DNA of 14,406 nucleotides, taken from the NCBI GenBank assembly GCA_910587275.1, contig CAJUMD010000086.1, forward strand, positions 1 to 14,406, read 5' to 3'. This DNA comes from an uncultured Kineothrix sp. Its GTDB lineage: Bacteria; Bacillota; Clostridia; Lachnospirales; Lachnospiraceae. Position numbers and translations under genes: made by a program. Under the pieces are notes generated by a model, which saw only the letters and a program-made list of their open reading frames with translations, was not told the origin of the DNA and did no database searches. Positions 12,392-14,406 of the stretch are shown here, one piece after another. Position 1 is the first letter of the stretch, and each line of letters opens with the position of its first letter.

Positions 12392-12931
12392 TTATTTCTG
12401 AAACGGCATGTTAAATAATCGCAACAATTCACGTGCTTCCTCGTCCGTCTTCGCCGTCGTAACGATAATGACGTCCATACCCCTTACCTTGTCAATCTTA
12501 TCGTATTCGATTTCGGGGAAGATAAGCTGTTCCTTAATGCCCAGCGCATAATTGCCCCTGCCGTCAAACGAATTCGGGTTTACGCCCCTGAAGTCACGGA
12601 CACGGGGTAACGCAAGGTTTACGAGACGGTCAAGGAACTCATACATTTTCTCGCCGCGAAGCGTAACTTTGCAGCCGATAGGCATGCCTTCCCTGATTTT
12701 GAAGTTGGCGATGGAATTCTTGGCTTTCGTAAGGACCGCTTTCTGACCGGTAATGGTTTCCAAATCCTTTACCGCGGATTCCAAAACTTTTGCATTTTCC
12801 TTTGCTTCACCGATGCCCATGTTAATCACGATCTTATCGAGCTTCGGTACTTCCATAACATTTTTATATCCAAACTTTTTGACCATAGCATCTACGATCT
12901 CGTTTTTATATACATCTTTCAGTCTGCTCAC
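12392..12931 (-). CDS. rplE: 50S ribosomal protein L5
   Basis: Central-protuberance protein that carries 5S rRNA and touches P-site tRNA (179 aa). Conserved parts are VPKLDKIVINMGIGEAKEN (28-46), IREGMPIGCKVTLRG (79-93), LPRVRDFRGV (108-117) and FDGRGNYALGIKEQLIFPEI (122-141). The start is GTG at 12931, with AAGGAGG 9 nt upstream. It follows rplX by 24 bp. Confidence 0.98.
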   Translation of the reverse strand: MSRLKDVYKNEIVDAMVKKFGYKNVMEVPKLDKIVINMGIGEAKENAKVLESAVKDLETITGQKAVLTKAKNSIANFKIREGMPIGCKVTLRGEKMYEFLDRLVNLALPRVRDFRGVNPNSFDGRGNYALGIKEQLIFPEIEYDKIDKVRGMDVIIVTTAKTDEEARELLRLFNMPFQK

Positions 12932-12955
12932 GCGTTTAGACCTCCTTCCTTAGAA

Positions 12956-13267
12956 TTAATCGATTGTCTTGCCTGTGGTTTTCGCAAAACGGACTTTTTT
13001 GTCGTTTTCCATCCGGAAACCGATTCTCGTGGGCTTGCCCTCATGAACATACATTACGTTAGAGATATCAATCGGCGCTTCCTTCTGGATGATTCCGCCG
13101 TTCTGGTTGGCTGCCGAAGGCTTCGTGTGCTTTGTAATCATATTAACGCCTTCCACCAATACCCTGCCGTTTTTCCGGTCCACGGAAACGACCTTTCCTT
13201 CCTTGCCATTGTCCTTGCCGGCGATTACCCTTACGGTATCACCCTTTTTGATTTTCATTGTAGACAT
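12956..13267 (-). CDS. rplX: 50S ribosomal protein L24
   Basis: Assembly initiator of the 50S subunit near the exit tunnel (103 aa). A KOW motif lies at about 6-32 (KKGDTVRVIAGKDNGKEGKV), followed by VEGVNMITKHTKPS and the C-terminal region RIGFRMENDKKVRFAKTTGK. The first of two close ATG codons (13267) is 7 nt from AGGAGG and is used; the second is 9 nt further in. It lies 11 bp after rplN. Confidence 0.98.
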   Translation of the reverse strand: MSTMKIKKGDTVRVIAGKDNGKEGKVVSVDRKNGRVLVEGVNMITKHTKPSAANQNGGIIQKEAPIDISNVMYVHEGKPTRIGFRMENDKKVRFAKTTGKTID

Positions 13268-13278
13268 TCCGGCACCTC

Positions 13279-13647
13279 CTATAATACTTCCGGAGCCAAA
13301 GAAACAATTTTCATGAACTGTTTCTCACGAAGCTCTCTTGCCACTGGTCCAAAAATACGGGTTCCTCTCGGAGTCTTGTCATCTTTGATAATAACAGCAG
13401 CGTTTTCGTCAAATCTAATATAAGAACCGTCTTTACGGCGTGTGGTATTTACGGTACGAACCACCACAGCCTTTACTACGTCACCTTTTTTTACAACACC
13501 GCCGGGTGTTGCATCTTTAACGGTGGCAACGATGATATCGCCGATGTGCGCATATCTTCTCGTGGAGCCGCCCATAACCCTGATGCAGAGGAGTTCCTTT
13601 GCACCCGTGTTATCAGCAACCTTAAGTCTGGTCTCTTGCTGAATCAT
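13279..13647 (-). CDS. rplN: 50S ribosomal protein L14
   Basis: Five-stranded barrel protein at the 30S interface, binding 23S rRNA and L19 (122 aa, canonical length). It begins MIQQETRLKVADNTGAKELL; the signature region VVVRTVNTTRRKDGSYIRFD is at 61-80 and GTRIFGPVARELREK at 95-109. The ATG at 13647 follows GGAG by 8 nt. An in-frame start at 13704 overlaps rpsQ and has no ribosome site, so it is rejected. Confidence 0.98.
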   Translation of the reverse strand: MIQQETRLKVADNTGAKELLCIRVMGGSTRRYAHIGDIIVATVKDATPGGVVKKGDVVKAVVVRTVNTTRRKDGSYIRFDENAAVIIKDDKTPRGTRIFGPVARELREKQFMKIVSLAPEVL

Positions 13648-13722
13648 GCTAATTTCTCCTTCCAAAATTCTTTCGCCGGTTATTCCAGCGCCCTTCCACA
13701 CCACAACGGATATGGAACGGCG

Positions 13723-13977
13723 TTATTTAGCCCTCTCGATAATTTCCACAAGACGCCATCTCTTGTCTTTGGACAAAGGCCTTGTTTCCATTACTTTCAC
13801 CGTATCGCCGATGTTGCACTCGTTGTTCTCATCATGTGCCTTCAACTTATAGGTTTTCTTCACAATCTTATTGTAAAGGGGGTGCTTTACATGGTTTTCG
13901 ATGGAAACAACAATTGTTTTATCCATTTTATTACTGGTTACTTTTCCAGTACGTGTTTTTCTCAGATTTCTTTCCAC
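13723..13977 (-). CDS. rpsQ: 30S ribosomal protein S17
   Basis: OB-fold protein binding the 5' domain of 16S rRNA (84 aa). It begins MERNLRKTRTGKVTSNKMDK, and the signature GDTVKVMETRPLSKDKRWR lies at 57-75. The start codon is GTG (13977), with AGGAG 8 nt upstream. It follows rpmC by 35 bp. Confidence 0.98.
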   Translation of the reverse strand: MERNLRKTRTGKVTSNKMDKTIVVSIENHVKHPLYNKIVKKTYKLKAHDENNECNIGDTVKVMETRPLSKDKRWRLVEIIERAK

Positions 13978-14012
13978 GATTGATTCTCCTTTCTAACAAT
14001 CCACTTAAACAT

Positions 14013-14222
14013 TTACTGTGCAGCCTTTTCCTTCTGTGTGATGACAGTCTGGATGCGGGCAATGTTCTTCCTTACCTCTTTGATCCTTGCCGTATTGTCT
14101 AACTGATTTGTTGCGTTCTGGAATCTCAAATTGAAAAGTTCTTTCTTGGCAGCCACTAATTCCTGCGCTAATTCTGCAGCTGATTTTGTCCTTAAATCTT
14201 CTACATACTTCTTAGTTTTCAT
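14013..14222 (-). CDS. rpmC: 50S ribosomal protein L29
   Basis: Two-helix protein at the exit tunnel, next to L23, part of the docking site for nascent-chain factors (69 aa). It reads MKTKKYVEDLRTKSAAELAQ, then LFNLRFQNATNQLDNTARIK and KNIARIQTVITQKE. The ATG at 14222 overlaps the end of rplP by 11 bp, suggesting translational coupling. The longer in-frame extension lies inside rplP and is not L29-like. Confidence 0.97.
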   Translation of the reverse strand: MKTKKYVEDLRTKSAAELAQELVAAKKELFNLRFQNATNQLDNTARIKEVRKNIARIQTVITQKEKAAQ

Positions 14223-14406
14223 TTGATACACCGCCTTCCAAGTCTGCTTTCGAAACGATTTTACATTTACATGGAAGCTTATGTGTTGCAAGACGCAATG
14301 CTTCTTTTGCCACTTCCTCGGAAACTCCGGCAATTTCAAACATTACACGTCCCGGCTTAACAACTGCTACCCAGTATTCGAGGGTACCTTTACCGGAACC
14401 CATACG
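14212..14406 (-). CDS. rplP: 50S ribosomal protein L16, C-terminal part (cut by window edge)
   Basis: The last 64 residues of L16 (full length is about 137-145 aa), the 23S binder near the A site and peptidyl-transferase centre. The segment RMGSGKGTLEYWVAVVKPG is the family signature, followed by FEIAGVSEEVAKEALRLATH and KLPCKCKIV. Its Met is internal; the true start lies beyond 14406. The stop lies 11 bp inside rpmC. Confidence 0.97.
   Translation of the reverse strand, partial: RMGSGKGTLEYWVAVVKPGRVMFEIAGVSEEVAKEALRLATHKLPCKCKIVSKADLEGGVSNEN

Overview
The window is ordinary chromosome of a Clostridia-class Firmicute, most probably a Lachnospiraceae member. The evidence is the gene order on the minus strand (L16 down to L17, with a KOW-domain gene between map and infA), a four-cysteine S14, a zinc-type adenylate kinase, the S4 N-terminus (MAINRVPVLKRCR), an L17 enlarged by about 65-70 residues, and strong AGGAGG Shine-Dalgarno sites. 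The genus was not tested by any search.

From 14406 down to 2338 everything lies on the minus strand and forms the downstream part of the S10-spc-alpha ribosomal super-operon: rplP (cut by the window edge), rpmC, rpsQ, rplN, rplX, rplE, rpsN, rpsH, rplF, rplR, rpsE, rpmD, rplO, secY, adk, map, a KOW-domain gene, infA, rpmJ (37 aa), rpsM, rpsK, rpsD, rpoA, rplQ. It makes the proteins of both ribosomal subunits, the Sec channel, the enzyme removing initiator Met, IF-1 and the RNA polymerase alpha subunit. From rplP to secY the genes are packed with gaps of 35 bp or less. From secY onward the spacers grow and hold structure: a terminator-like hairpin before adk, a near-consensus promoter before rpmJ, a 301-bp structured spacer before rpsM, and hairpins before rpsD, rpoA and rplQ. 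The unit ends at a strong intrinsic terminator after rplQ.

Positions 1-2256 are an accessory segment. A plus-strand gene (332-1375) encodes a membrane-anchored M15-type D,D-carboxypeptidase/endopeptidase. A probable small minus-strand gene (1459-1773) encodes a one-helix membrane protein with a pentapeptide E-(K/R)-E-I-x repeat made by a 15-bp tandem repeat. A plus-strand XRE-type helix-turn-helix gene (1967-2197) runs convergently into rplQ. Between the last two lies the most striking non-coding element: two near-identical 20-bp inverted repeats, 25 bp centre to centre, each sitting in the spacer of one of two divergent promoters whose -35 boxes overlap. This looks like a compact autoregulated switch coupling the XRE protein to the small membrane protein. 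It is the best candidate here for an undescribed system, though its function is unknown.

No tRNA, rRNA, CRISPR, transposase or phage gene was seen.
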